Positions 18,358 through 28,500 of a stretch of 64,000 bases of DNA are shown here, one piece after another. The stretch is taken from contig NZ_JAUEPH010000002.1 in NCBI RefSeq assembly GCF_030403435.1, positions 62,001-126,000 on the forward strand, in the 5' to 3' direction. Origin of the DNA: Algoriphagus sediminis. Its GTDB lineage: Bacteria > Bacteroidota > Bacteroidia > Cytophagales > Cyclobacteriaceae. Position 1 is the stretch's first letter. Every line of letters starts with the position of its first letter. The notes beneath the pieces were generated by a model. It was not told where the DNA came from, did no database searches, and saw nothing but the letters and a program-made list of their open reading frames with translations. Made by a program: the position numbers and the translations under genes.

Positions 18358-19233
18358 ATGAATTCCAAAATGTTAAAAGTCGGCCTTGTTCAATTAAGCT
18401 GCAGCAAAGATGTGGCTAAGAATATACAAAAGACTGAAGCCGGTATCAGAAAGGCTGCCGCCAAGGGTGCGCAGGTTGTTGTCCTTCAGGAGTTATTCAG
18501 ATCCCTTTATTTCTGTGATGTGGAGGATTACGAAAATTTCAAGTTGGCGGAGGCTATTCCCGGTCCTAGCACGGAAAGTATGGGAGCATTGGCTAAGGAA
18601 CTTGGAGTGGTGATCGTGGCTTCACTTTTTGAGAAAAGGGCGGAGGGTCTCTATCATAATACCACAGCTGTTCTGGATGCCGACGGTTCCTATCTTGGGA
18701 AATACAGGAAAATGCATATTCCAGACGATCCCGGCTATTTTGAAAAATTTTATTTCACTCCCGGAGACTTGGGTTACAAGGTTTTTCAAACTCGATTTGG
18801 AAAAGTAGGTGTTTTGATCTGCTGGGATCAATGGTACCCGGAAGCGGCAAGGATAACTGCTTTAAAAGGAGCGGATTTTCTGGTTTACCCTACCGCCATC
18901 GGCTGGCACAAGGATCAGGACCAGCTCACCAATGACGAGCAATATGGAGCCTGGCAAACTATCCAACGTTCACATGCTGTCGCAAATGGAGTTCCGGTCA
19001 TTTCTGTAAACAGAACAGGAGTGGAAGGCGATATGCAGTTTTGGGGAGGAAGTTTTGTTGCCAATGCTTTCGGTCGGGTGACCTACAAGGCTTCCCACCT
19101 GGAGGAGGAAATTCATGTGGAAGAAATTGACCTGGATGGCTCAGATCGCTACAGAACTCACTGGCCTTTCCTTCGGGATCGCCGAATAGATAGTTATGAG
19201 CCAATAACCAAACGCTACCTGGACGAGGATTAA
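18358..19233 (+). CDS. aguB: N-carbamoylputrescine amidase
   Basis: A 291-residue nitrilase-superfamily enzyme with the catalytic triad E45 (LQELF), K118 (YRKMHIP) and C155 (LICWDQWYPEA). It hydrolyses N-carbamoylputrescine to putrescine, CO2 and ammonia. The specific pattern, including FYFTPGD and GWHKDQD, and the immediate pairing with agmatine deiminase (2-base gap) support the AguB assignment over other carbon-nitrogen hydrolases. The operon supplies polyamines from arginine through agmatine; an arginine decarboxylase is not in this window. Confidence 0.95.
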   Translation: MNSKMLKVGLVQLSCSKDVAKNIQKTEAGIRKAAAKGAQVVVLQELFRSLYFCDVEDYENFKLAEAIPGPSTESMGALAKELGVVIVASLFEKRAEGLYHNTTAVLDADGSYLGKYRKMHIPDDPGYFEKFYFTPGDLGYKVFQTRFGKVGVLICWDQWYPEAARITALKGADFLVYPTAIGWHKDQDQLTNDEQYGAWQTIQRSHAVANGVPVISVNRTGVEGDMQFWGGSFVANAFGRVTYKASHLEEEIHVEEIDLDGSDRYRTHWPFLRDRRIDSYEPITKRYLDED

Positions 19234-19235
19234 GT

Positions 19236-20309
19236 ATGGCTGATGTATTCGAACTGGCTCGATCTGGAGCATCAACTCCAGCGGAATTAGGCTATTACTT
19301 TCCAGCGGAATTTGCTCCTCAAGAATCCATGTGGTTGTCTTGGCCTCATAAAGAAGAGTCCTGGCCGGGCAAAATTGAGAAGGTTTTTGCGCCCTACTCC
19401 CAGTTTATCCGAGAAGTAGCTAAAGGGCAGAAAGTAAATATCAACGTGGCCGATGAAGCCATGAAAAGCTTTGCGGTAGCAAATCTGGAAAAAGCAGGGG
19501 TGGATTTAAGCAAAGTCCATTTTCATTTCTTTCCAACCAATGATGCCTGGTGTCGGGATCATGGTCCTGCCTTTGTGATCAATCCCAAAGCAGCACAAAA
19601 AAAAGCCATCGTCAAGTGGAACTACAATGCCTGGGGAGATAAGTATCCTCCTTATGATTTGGATAATCAGATTCCCATCCGAATAGCCGAAAAGCTAAAC
19701 CTTCCCTGCTTTAAGCCGGGTATCGTCATGGAAGGCGGTTCGGTTGAGTTTAATGGAAAAGGAACACTCCTGACTTCCACCGCTTGCTTACTCAATAAAA
19801 ACCGAAATCCACATCTCAACCAAGCACAGATCGAAAAATACCTTTGTGATTATTACGGAGTGCAGCATATTCTTTGGGTAGGGGATGGCATTATCGGAGA
19901 TGATACCGATGGGCATATTGATGACATCACGCGTTTTGTGAATGAAGATACCGTGGTGACCGTGGTGGAAGAAAATAAGGCCGATGAAAACCACGAGATC
20001 TTAGCTGAAAATTTAACAATGCTAAAGAAAATGCGTCTGGAAAATGGCAAGCAACTCAATATCGTGGAGCTTCCTATGCCAAGTCCTGTGATTTGGGAAG
20101 ACCAGCGACTTCCCGCGTCCTACGCTAATTTCTATATAGGAATTGAGGTGGTCATCGTACCTACATTCCGCGATAAAAACGATCAAAAGGCTTTAGATAT
20201 CCTTTCAGACTGTTTTCCGGGAAGGAGAGTGATTGGAATTGACAGTACGGATATCATCTGGGGCTTGGGATCTTTTCACTGTCTGAGTCAGCAGGAACCG
20301 ACTGTTTAG
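19236..20309 (+). CDS. aguA: Agmatine deiminase
   Basis: A 357-residue member of the peptidyl-arginine-deiminase fold. It converts agmatine to N-carbamoylputrescine and ammonia in the cytoplasm. Diagnostic segments are MWLSWPHKEESW near the start, NDAWCRDHGP around residue 105, GGSVEFNG around 165, DDTDGHIDD around 220 and the catalytic C349 in LGSFHCLSQQEP at the C-terminus. It follows aguB after 2 bases and is surely cotranscribed. The downstream ABC operon is convergent. Confidence 0.96.
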   Translation: MADVFELARSGASTPAELGYYFPAEFAPQESMWLSWPHKEESWPGKIEKVFAPYSQFIREVAKGQKVNINVADEAMKSFAVANLEKAGVDLSKVHFHFFPTNDAWCRDHGPAFVINPKAAQKKAIVKWNYNAWGDKYPPYDLDNQIPIRIAEKLNLPCFKPGIVMEGGSVEFNGKGTLLTSTACLLNKNRNPHLNQAQIEKYLCDYYGVQHILWVGDGIIGDDTDGHIDDITRFVNEDTVVTVVEENKADENHEILAENLTMLKKMRLENGKQLNIVELPMPSPVIWEDQRLPASYANFYIGIEVVIVPTFRDKNDQKALDILSDCFPGRRVIGIDSTDIIWGLGSFHCLSQQEPTV

Positions 20310-20330
20310 TATGCAGTATGCAGTTTAAAT

Positions 20331-21011
20331 TTAAATCACCCTTCCATCTTCCATTTCTATAGTTCGATCTGTACCCTCTGCGAATTCCGGATCATGGGTC
20401 ACGATTAGCATGGTCTGACCAAATTCCTTGGCTAATTTTTTAAACTCCTCAAAAACGATATCTGAGTTTTTCTTGTCCAGATTGCCTGTGGGTTCATCAC
20501 CCATGATGATTAATGGGTCGTTAATCAAGGCCCTGGCTACGGCTACACGCTGCTTTTGCCCTCCAGAAAGTTGATTGGCTTTTTTCAGGGCATGGTCTTC
20601 CATCTCGAAAATCTTCAATTTTTCCATCGCCCGATGTTCCAGTTCTTCACGGGAGTATTTGCCAAGCTTTAAACCTGGTATCAGGACATTTTCCAAAACA
20701 GAAAATTCATTCAGTAGATAGTGGAACTGAAATACAAAGCCTATTTTCTCATTTCGAAGCCTAGCCAGCTGATTTTGGGGTTTTCCGCTAATGGATTCCT
20801 CATCGATCAATAGCTCCCCATCATAGTCCGTATCCATGGTCGATAGGATATAAAGTAAAGTGGATTTGCCACAGCCGCTTTTACCCACAACAGACACAAA
20901 TTCACCCCGGTTGATCACAAAGTTCACCTTCTTAAGTACCTGAACCTTCTTAGGATTGTAAAAATACTTATCGATATTTCTTGCCTCAAGGACTGGTTTC
21001 GGATTCGTCAT
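20331..21011 (-). CDS. ABC transporter ATPase, LolD/MacB type
   Basis: A 226-residue ATPase with Walker [10 protein letters not shown] (residues 43-51), signature LSGGQKQR and Walker [14 protein letters not shown]. The [10 protein letters not shown] segment and GNLD ending are typical of the LolD/MacB/FtsE group, which powers mechanotransmission rather than classic transport. It is the third gene of an operon (adaptor, permease, ATPase) with 4-base overlaps, so it probably drives extrusion or lipoprotein handling with the permease at 21008. Confidence 0.93.
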   Translation of the reverse strand: MTNPKPVLEARNIDKYFYNPKKVQVLKKVNFVINRGEFVSVVGKSGCGKSTLLYILSTMDTDYDGELLIDEESISGKPQNQLARLRNEKIGFVFQFHYLLNEFSVLENVLIPGLKLGKYSREELEHRAMEKLKIFEMEDHALKKANQLSGGQKQRVAVARALINDPLIIMGDEPTGNLDKKNSDIVFEEFKKLAKEFGQTMLIVTHDPEFAEGTDRTIEMEDGRVI

Positions 21012-22264
21012 TTTCCTCTGATGATATCTACAGGGTCTACACCACTGGCTTTTCTGGCAGGGAAATATCCAGCCAAGTAAGTGGTGATCACACTGAATAT
21101 TCCGCCTATGCTATAATACTTGGGATTATAATCTACAGGGAAGGTTTTAACCGTTGGCAAAGCTTCTGTCTCGAAAGGAACCTGGTCTATTCCCAGACAG
21201 GTCACATAGCCTAAAATCAATCCTATGGCCCCTCCAAGAATCCCAATAGTCAGAGCAATGCTAATGAAAATTCTTTTTACATCGCTGCTATTGAAGCCGA
21301 TGGCTTTAAGAATAGCGATGGTGTCCAGCTTTTCATAAATCATCATGTTCAGGATATTATAAATCCCAAAGCCAGAAACCACAAGGAGAGTGATTCCAAC
21401 GGCATAGCTAATAAGAGAACGGATACTCGAACCTGTTTCAAATTGTGCATTAACCGTTTGGATATCATCTGCCTCTATTCCAAAAATATCCCTGTAGTCA
21501 TTCGCAAATTCGGGAGCCCCATTAAAATCCCAAAGTTTCACCTGTATATCTGTGAGATAAGAATTTGACTCACCAAGCATTTTTTGGACGGTAGAGATGG
21601 AGGCAAAGCTATTTACATTATCAAAATCGGCCAATCCAGATTGATAATAGCCCACAACCTTTAGCCGCAACTGACTTCCCTGTGCTGTGGTCACTTGAAT
21701 CACATCTCCTATATCCGCGAGAATTCGATCAGCTACCCCTTTCCCGAGAATTATACTGTTGCTTTGGTTTAAATCCAATGGATTACCGGTGGTTACATAA
21801 TCATCAAAAAAGAAAAGCTCAGTTTCCTTTTCGGGATTTATACCATTCACCAAGCCATTTAGATCGATACTTCCTACATTATAGAAAACTTGCGCAGAAA
21901 CCTTGGTACTGATTCCTTTCACTCTTGAATCTCCTTCAAGAGTTTTGATGATGGATTCTGAATTATAAATTGACAAGCGTGAATTACTCGGCTTGATCGA
22001 CCGTATCACATTCCATGTTGATTCTGGATCAATAACCTGATCAATCGGCTGATTAGGATTGGGTTTAATTTGATTATAAAAGCGAACATGTGGTGTTCTG
22101 TTCAGGATTAATCCATCCAAAAGAGTATTCAATCCATTCATAAAACCCAGGAGAGAGACAAACATGGTGATACTAAAGGTCACCCCGATGGCAGCAATGA
22201 GGGTTTGTTTCATCCTGGCAAGCATTAAAGCCTGGGCAATCTCTATGATCAGTTTCCAGCTCAT
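21008..22264 (-). CDS. FtsX/MacB-type ABC permease
   Basis: A 418-residue permease with the MacB topology: one N-terminal helix (about 22-45), a large periplasmic domain (about 50-270) and three C-terminal helices (about 280-305, 330-355, 380-400) ending in the conserved ARKASGVDPVDIIRG. It overlaps the ATPase gene by 4 bases and the adaptor gene by 4 bases, so the three are one operon. Substrate unknown: lipoproteins, peptides or drugs are all possible for this group. Confidence 0.92.
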   Translation of the reverse strand: MSWKLIIEIAQALMLARMKQTLIAAIGVTFSITMFVSLLGFMNGLNTLLDGLILNRTPHVRFYNQIKPNPNQPIDQVIDPESTWNVIRSIKPSNSRLSIYNSESIIKTLEGDSRVKGISTKVSAQVFYNVGSIDLNGLVNGINPEKETELFFFDDYVTTGNPLDLNQSNSIILGKGVADRILADIGDVIQVTTAQGSQLRLKVVGYYQSGLADFDNVNSFASISTVQKMLGESNSYLTDIQVKLWDFNGAPEFANDYRDIFGIEADDIQTVNAQFETGSSIRSLISYAVGITLLVVSGFGIYNILNMMIYEKLDTIAILKAIGFNSSDVKRIFISIALTIGILGGAIGLILGYVTCLGIDQVPFETEALPTVKTFPVDYNPKYYSIGGIFSVITTYLAGYFPARKASGVDPVDIIRGK

Positions 22265-23364
22265 TGACCACGTTTTACCAGCGTGGTGTTTTCGTCCAAG
22301 CCCTGGAGTATTTCAGCATATTCATAGTTCTTGATTCCTACATTGACCTGTATAGAATCTCCATCTTCAGACAAGACGTATTCATCATTTATCAAATACG
22401 TTCTTGGGATAATGAGGGCATCTTCCTTTATGGCTAGGATGATATTTGCTTCCAAGCTGAGATTGGGATAGAGAACTTCAGGCGCTCGGGTAAAAAGGGC
22501 TTCGAGAGTAAAAGTTTTAGTAGCCTCATTCATCAAAGGATAGATTTTTGAAACCATTGCCTGGAAAGTCTCTTCTTTATAACTATCCATGGTTACGATA
22601 ACTTCTTGACCTGTTTTCACCTTTGAAATGTCATATTCATCTACTTCAAGTTCAAGGATGAATTCATCCGCGCTGCCCAAAACGGCAAGTGGAGTCTGAG
22701 GCGTTACCATTTCTCCTTTCTCTTTTAGCAAAGCATAGACTCTTCCATTGACTTTACTTTTCAGCACGTATTCACTTTCCAACACCCTGCTGATGGCAAG
22801 ATTTTTCTGGGCACTTTTCTCATTGAATTCTATGTCTTTTTTCAAATCCTCATACTTCAGCAAAGCAGTTTCATACAAGGTTTTGGAGTTTTCATACGCC
22901 AGCTGTCTTTGCTCAAATTCCACCGCCGAGCCTATATTTTGATCATAAAGCCGCTTCTGACGAGCATAAAGCATCGAATCATTTTGCATTTTGCTTTTCG
23001 CAAAGTCGGTATTCAGCTGTAGATCCCGAAGTTTACTTTCGTTCGCCTGTTGATCTGCATATGCCCTGGCTAATTCGGCATTTTCTCTGCTCAGTTTTTC
23101 TCTCTCAGAAAAGACCGCTAGAATGGGATCACCGATTCTGACAGAATCTCCTTCTTCTACAAAAATCTCCTGAATCGGACCAGATGCGGAAGTGAAGGCT
23201 TGATATTGATTGACTGCCTTGACTCTACCTGATGCATAAACTGATTCAGTGATGGTTCCTTTATTTGGCTGTATACTTTCTTCTTCAGATCCTGAGCAAC
23301 TCCAGAAGCATAGGCTTGAGATGATCAGACCTAGAACCAGAAAATGGCTTATTTTTTTACTCAC
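22261..23364 (-). CDS. HlyD/RND-like periplasmic adaptor lipoprotein
   Basis: A 367-residue adaptor with a lipobox (FWSCS, Cys23), so anchored by lipid in the periplasm. After the lipoyl half-motif (about 60-85) comes a long coiled-coil hairpin (about 95-185) and the second lipoyl and beta-barrel domains. It is the first gene of the ABC operon and should connect the MacB-type permease to an outer-membrane channel, which is not encoded nearby. A 136-base gap to the divergent hydrolase holds the promoter. Confidence 0.9.
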   Translation of the reverse strand: MSKKISHFLVLGLIISSLCFWSCSGSEEESIQPNKGTITESVYASGRVKAVNQYQAFTSASGPIQEIFVEEGDSVRIGDPILAVFSEREKLSRENAELARAYADQQANESKLRDLQLNTDFAKSKMQNDSMLYARQKRLYDQNIGSAVEFEQRQLAYENSKTLYETALLKYEDLKKDIEFNEKSAQKNLAISRVLESEYVLKSKVNGRVYALLKEKGEMVTPQTPLAVLGSADEFILELEVDEYDISKVKTGQEVIVTMDSYKEETFQAMVSKIYPLMNEATKTFTLEALFTRAPEVLYPNLSLEANIILAIKEDALIIPRTYLINDEYVLSEDGDSIQVNVGIKNYEYAEILQGLDENTTLVKRGQ

Positions 23365-23500
23365 TTCATTTGCTTTGGTTGGTTTAAATTAAAGCATTTA
23401 AGGGAGGAATTAAGTTGATATTTATCATTTTTGGGTATTAACCTTTTTCTGGGTTCGTGTCGAAGGTCGCTGAACATTCGAACCAGGTTTTGATTATTCT

Positions 23501-24364
23501 ATGAAAGTTCAACTCATGAAAGCCCCATCACTTCTGTTAGCTCTTCTGATTTTCACAGGCGGCTGCGCCTTCAAAGCTGTTAAGCAGGAGAAAGACATTC
23601 AATACACAAGTAAAATCCTGGATTTAAAACTCCCCAAAAAGGAATTGAATGTCTTCGCTCCCAAATTCGCAGACAATCTCCCCGTCTTGGTTTTCTTTTA
23701 TGGTGGAAGCTGGGAGAGTGGAAAGAAGGAAACCTATGGGTTTTTAGGAAGGCGTCTGGCGCGCAGGGATCTGGTGGTGGTCATCGCAGATTATCCACTT
23801 TCTCCGGAGTACCAAATTCAGGAAATGGAGAAATCTGCGGTTGAAGCTATTTTATGGACCAAATATAATATCCAGGAGTATGGAGGTGACCCCAATAGGA
23901 TTGTGGCTAGTGGCCACTCAGCAGGGGCTCATTTAGCTTCCTTGGTTACCATGAAAAATGATATTTGGGATTCACTCGGAATCGAGAATCCTATTGCAGC
24001 TGCTATTCTCAATGATCCGGGAGGAGTGGATATGCCCTGGTTTTTTGAAGTCACTAAGGGCACAGGAGAAGGGGATAAGTATTACAAAACCTTCACTGAA
24101 GATCCAGAGGTGTGGGAGGAGTACAGCAGTATTTATGCCCTGGATGGGGATGAACCTCCGATCTTGGTATTGAAAGGGGAGAACACTTATCCGGGGATTG
24201 ATTATACGGTAGATCGATTTATGGAAAAAGCTGACTCCTTAAATGCCGATGTGGAGGTATCACTCTATAAGAAAAAGAAGCATATCCCCATGATCACGCA
24301 ATTTTTCTGGACCTGGTCTCAGGGCTATGATGATGTGATCGATTTTATGGAGAATTTGGATTAG
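23501..24364 (+). CDS. Alpha/beta-hydrolase lipoprotein (carboxylesterase type)
   Basis: A 287-residue lipoprotein (lipobox TGGC, Cys22) with an alpha/beta-hydrolase domain of the hormone-sensitive-lipase/BD-FAE group. The oxyanion-hole motif YGGSW is at 67-71 and the nucleophile elbow GHSAGAH has Ser140. A C-terminal histidine lies in KKKHIPM. It probably hydrolyses a small ester in the periplasm or at the outer membrane. It is the last core gene before the integron-like island, whose distal attC-like site begins about 20 bases past its stop. Confidence 0.88.
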   Translation: MKVQLMKAPSLLLALLIFTGGCAFKAVKQEKDIQYTSKILDLKLPKKELNVFAPKFADNLPVLVFFYGGSWESGKKETYGFLGRRLARRDLVVVIADYPLSPEYQIQEMEKSAVEAILWTKYNIQEYGGDPNRIVASGHSAGAHLASLVTMKNDIWDSLGIENPIAAAILNDPGGVDMPWFFEVTKGTGEGDKYYKTFTEDPEVWEEYSSIYALDGDEPPILVLKGENTYPGIDYTVDRFMEKADSLNADVEVSLYKKKKHIPMITQFFWTWSQGYDDVIDFMENLD

Positions 24365-24384
24365 GTTTTAGTGGAAAATGGAGA

Positions 24385-24449
24385 GGTTGTAACGCCTAAG
24401 CTAAGAAACGTGTCCCGAAGGGCATGTTTTCTTAGGTATTGTTGTGTGG
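24385..24449 (-). repeat. attC-like site 7 (distal end of array)
   Basis: Minus strand: R'' CCACACAAC (24441-24449), arm CTAAGAAAACATGCCC, loop TTC, arm GGGACACGTTTCTTAG, spacer, R' GTTACAACC (24385-24393). R'' is complementary to the start of cassette 7. There is no T-run, so it is not a standard terminator. The stop codon of the last cassette gene lies in the left arm. Beyond R' the sequence is chromosomal. Confidence 0.75.
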
Positions 24450-24674
24450 GGTTTTCATTTTTTTGATTAGAAATATGGGTGTCATTATTGTCAATGCAGT
24501 CCCAACAATCAGGATTCCATATTTCAGAATTCCAACAAAAGCTATAAATCTTAAGTTTCCTGAACCAACGTCAAGATAATTGGCTACAGTTTTAGAGTTG
24601 TCAAGTCTATAGAAGACATAAAGAAAAATGAGACCCATAGACAAAAGGATAATTAGACCAAATACATTAGTCAT
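24432..24674 (-). CDS. Small two-helix membrane protein, cassette 7
   Basis: About 80 residues from the ATG at 24674 (start MTNVFGLI), with two hydrophobic segments (about 3-20 and 42-68) and a basic C-terminal tail ending inside attC-like site 7. A longer form would start at a TTG at 24716, overlapping the stop of the previous gene as TTGA. I do not recognise the family. It follows the 195-residue gene in the same cassette, and the two may act together. Confidence 0.6.
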   Translation of the reverse strand: MTNVFGLIILLSMGLIFLYVFYRLDNSKTVANYLDVGSGNLRFIAFVGILKYGILIVGTALTIMTPIFLIKKMKTPHNNT

Positions 24675-24712
24675 TTGTTCCTTTCTGCTATTTTCTCTAT
24701 CACCTGCTGTTC

Positions 24713-25300
24713 TCAAAGTTTATGGTTTTCTCTGTTAATTCCGTTAAATATGTCTCTCAAGTCAATAGTCTTTTTAACCAATTCTGTTTCTTCGTCTATT
24801 CCACGCAATTTTTCTCCGAGTCGTTTAAAAAAGCCTTTATCATCGAATCTATAAGTGTATTCCGAAGCGAACTTTGATAGCTTTACTGTTGACTTAATTA
24901 TTTTTCCTTCACCAATATATTGAACCTCTTGACCATCTAATCCCGCATTCAATTCTTTATCTATTCCTTTTAAGTTTCTCAAGTCAAAATCGAGGCCTGG
25001 ATCACCGTATTCAGGAGGGTCTGCGAAATGACCTTGTTCAAAATACTGGCTTGATTTCTTTTGATATGCGGTATAGCCAATAGTCAATGGATTAATGATT
25101 TCATAATGGATTAACTTGCCGTTCTTCTTTAAGAAAGTAACCACGATTTCCGTTTGGATCGTATCGTCTTGGAATGTATAAGTCTCTATGTTCGCTTGAT
25201 TTTTGGTCGTAGTCTTTGGCGGATTAAACCGTCCGTCAGTCGAAAACAGCCACCGAAAGTACTCCGACCAATTCTCAAACTCCTGACCTTTAAATCTCAC
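24713..25300 (-). CDS. Unknown soluble protein, cassette 7
   Basis: A 195-residue protein starting with GTG at 25300, only 26 bases after the cassette boundary. No signal peptide or membrane segment is seen. It is rich in charged and aromatic residues, with a central segment of QGHFADPPEYGDPGLDFD type and a tail EETELVKKTIDLRDIFNG. No family recognised. There is no room for its own promoter, so expression probably depends on a promoter upstream in the array. The next small membrane-protein gene overlaps or nearly abuts it. Confidence 0.7.
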   Translation of the reverse strand: MRFKGQEFENWSEYFRWLFSTDGRFNPPKTTTKNQANIETYTFQDDTIQTEIVVTFLKKNGKLIHYEIINPLTIGYTAYQKKSSQYFEQGHFADPPEYGDPGLDFDLRNLKGIDKELNAGLDGQEVQYIGEGKIIKSTVKLSKFASEYTYRFDDKGFFKRLGEKLRGIDEETELVKKTIDLRDIFNGINRENHKL

Positions 25301-25316
25301 TGCTTTCTGTTTTTAT

Positions 25317-25517
25317 GACACACAACGCTCTGGCTATGCACCGTGGCGTGTTTTAGTTCGTATTTAGTTTCGTTTATCTAAGTAGCGAATTCTTTGAATT
25401 CGCATAGTAATTTCTTTTTCACACTGTGCGAATTCAAAGAATTCGCGGGCTATCAAGTAACCACAAACCTATCGTAACCCACTGACACGACATGGTGTCA
25501 TAGGTGTTGTTATGGGC
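25317..25517 (-). repeat. attC-like site 6, long form with internal palindromes
   Basis: Minus strand: R'' GCCCATAAC (25509-25517), arm CTATGaCACC (lower-case base extrahelical) pairing with GGTGCATAG, then spacer AGAGC and R' GTTGTGTGTC (25317-25326). The loop region holds two 19-base palindromes, GCGAATTC-ttt-GAATTCGC and GCGAATTC-aaa-GAATTCGC, which are also complementary to each other. The stop codon of the preceding gene lies in R''. Confidence 0.75.
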
Positions 25518-28500
25518 TTTTTTCCAGTTCACGTATGATTGAATTTGTCTTTTCATTTGCTAATTTCCGCAAATCTGGAAGCAGTTTAGCTTGATATATT
25601 CTTTCCTTTTTCTTCTGTCTCATTTTTGTAATAACAGCTTTCTTTGAATTCAAAAGAATGTCAGTTATAAAATTTGAATAAGCTGCAATCTGTCGTAATT
25701 CGGAAAGAGCTGACAAAGTTTTGTCAATATCTTCATTCTTAATGGTGTCAATTATATTATGCTTGTTTCGGTTTAGAAAACTGGTAATGTCTGATTCGTA
25801 GTAATTGTCAGTTGATTTAGAAAGAAACCTAATCGACTGAAAAAGGGGTGAGATATTAAAGACCTTATACGATTCGGTATTGAGTCTATTTTTAAGCTCA
25901 GTTTCACAATGCTTTTTGATTACCGAAGGAGACATTAGCCAGCCATAATAGAAACCTTTGATATAGTCCGTAATACCTAGTTTATTATAACTGCTTTCAG
26001 AAGCTATGTGACTGACTAAATATTGATCAAGTATTGTAGAAATTTTTGAATTGCAATTCAAAGATTCGTCCTTGTAAAGTTTGTTTTTTAGTTTGTTTAG
26101 ATCTTCTAAAGCCTGACTAAAGTTTAGCTCTTTATGTTGTAAAGCTTTTTGAACTACGCTATTACTTACCTTTTGAAAAAGGTCAATAGTAAAAGCTTTG
26201 TTAATTGAAGTTAAAACACGAAATAAATCTTCTGAATAAGTAAACTTATTTTCGGTAAAGAACAATTGAATATCACTAGGCTTGACGTTTTTTATTAGAC
26301 CACTTGTAATTTCTTCAAGGTTGAGAATCTTTGGGTTAGAAAGTACTTGAAGTGTATTACTATTTCTAGTAATAAGGTCTAATATTCTGTCTTTTGTGTA
26401 TGATACTATTTCAGAGGAAGAATAGCTAAGATATGTCTTTTGAAACTCGTAATAAATCAGTAGGTGATTCAAGTCACTAACTGAATTAAGTCTCTTTTTA
26501 AATCTGTCAGTTGATGTTATTTCAGCTATTATAGAAAAGTATTCATGAGTATTGTTGAACAGTTTTCTAATTTCAATTGCTCTTGCAGTAAAATTTGAAA
26601 CGCTGTTCTCATTTAGGAATTTCGTCTTGATTAGACCGTTTCTAAAGTCAGTTGAAATTCTTTTTTTTACGTAATCAGGATTTAATTTGGAAAGGTCTGA
26701 CACGGATTTGCAGTATTCTGATAACTCTGCTTTATCCAGATTACTATCTATGAAATTGTTTTCGACTGCTTTAAAAAATATTTTTTTAGAAATAGATGTT
26801 CCAATAGCGTAATCAATTTTTTGAAGTTCTCTAACTGATTTACAAAATTGATCAGTCTTCAATTGTACTGATTTATCAATTAGTTTATCCCAGTCTATAT
26901 TGCGAATTAAGCCTATTAACAACTTCCTTGTTTCTGTTGATTTATTAAGCTCAGAAAGGGAATTTGTAATATTGGATAGCTTTTTTAATGAGTTAATCTT
27001 TTCTAACCAAGTCGGAAAATCGAAAGAATGAAGTATTCGACTTACTGTTTCTGGAGACTTTTTTCGTCCAATCCTGTGTGTTAATTCAACAATTGAGTTT
27101 GTGTTGGCAACTTCATTTACCCTAAGAGTTTTATGGACTGTATCGGATAAAGAGCAATTAAATAGAAGTTGATTTAATTGTTCTAATCGAGTATATGTCA
27201 TGTAATCATCATAAACATAAAGGCTTAAGTGATTAGTCTTATAGTACGTAAGAAACGATTCAAACAGCGATGAAGTTAGTTCACGCTCTAATAGCTCAAA
27301 TGATTGAAATACTATTAGTAAAATTTGATCTACCTGAAAAGGATGTAAGTACTCATTTCTTATCTCCTCGGATATTATCCGATTTACTTTTGATGAATTG
27401 ATTAGACTAGGAATAATTTCATTATCAACTGACTTATTAAGTTGAATTATTGTCAAACATATGTTTATGCTGTTTTCTTCAGTTTCAAATTTTTCAATGT
27501 AATCTAAAAGAAGGTTCGACTTTTCAGTATTTGATAGGGTTCCATTAATATAATTCAGTGAATCCCATATTAGTAAGGCATATTCTCTATGTGGAAAGAA
27601 AGTGAAATCACTGTTGAAATACTGAAGTATAATTCCTTTTTCACGTAGGGTGCGATTTTCTTTCACATAATTCCTCATTGGAATAAAAGGAATATCGTTT
27701 TTAAACAATAGGGTATAAATGTACAAGGCATCTGACTTGATATCATCTATTTCATGTTCTTCATAGAATTGTTGAAGTATTTTGTTAGAATCAATCTTGT
27801 CCAAACTGACTATTGAGTCAGCCTTGTTTTTTTTCTCCCAGAGTCTTAATGCAATATTAAGTTTAAGTAAGTTGTTATTGGTGTTTTTTAGTATTTGACG
27901 AAAATCACCTTTTCTCCAGATTATAGAAGAATCGGATTTTATATGTCGATTTATTCTTTTCTTGATTATACCAGAGACTTTTTCATTAAAGTCTTCGTGT
28001 TTGTCAATTCTATAGTACGGAATACCTTCAATCAATTTATAGATATTCTCCAAGTCGTATTCATCAAACGTTTTATAGTACCGACTTAGATATAAAGTTG
28101 ATATCCATGCGTGACCAGCAACCTTTTCTTTTAATCGTTTAAAGATTTCAATGTTCTCATGGATGTTGTCAATGACGAGTAATGAATAGTTATGAGAAAT
28201 TTGTGTTATATCTTGATTTAAAAACCCCATTTGAATATTGGGGTTGGAAAGATCCAAATAGAATATTTTTCGAGTTTGTATTTTTTGACAAATTGAGTAG
28301 CCTATTGTGGTTTTACCACTACAAGGATTTCCTAATATGCAATAATCTTTTAGCGATCCATTTTCAACACCCTTCGTGATGTATTTTATGGTTTTCAGTT
28401 CTTTTTCGGTTAAGTAAATTGATTCTTTATGATTAAAGAAATTGTCATAAATGAATGGTTCTCCCTTCTTGATTTGTCTAAAGAGATTTAAAGAATGTAA

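Noticed and set aside
24385..24449. attC-like site 7 as a simple transcription terminator
   Set aside because: The hairpin lacks a T-run and has AAC/GTT boxes that match the cassette start; the recombination-site reading explains more.
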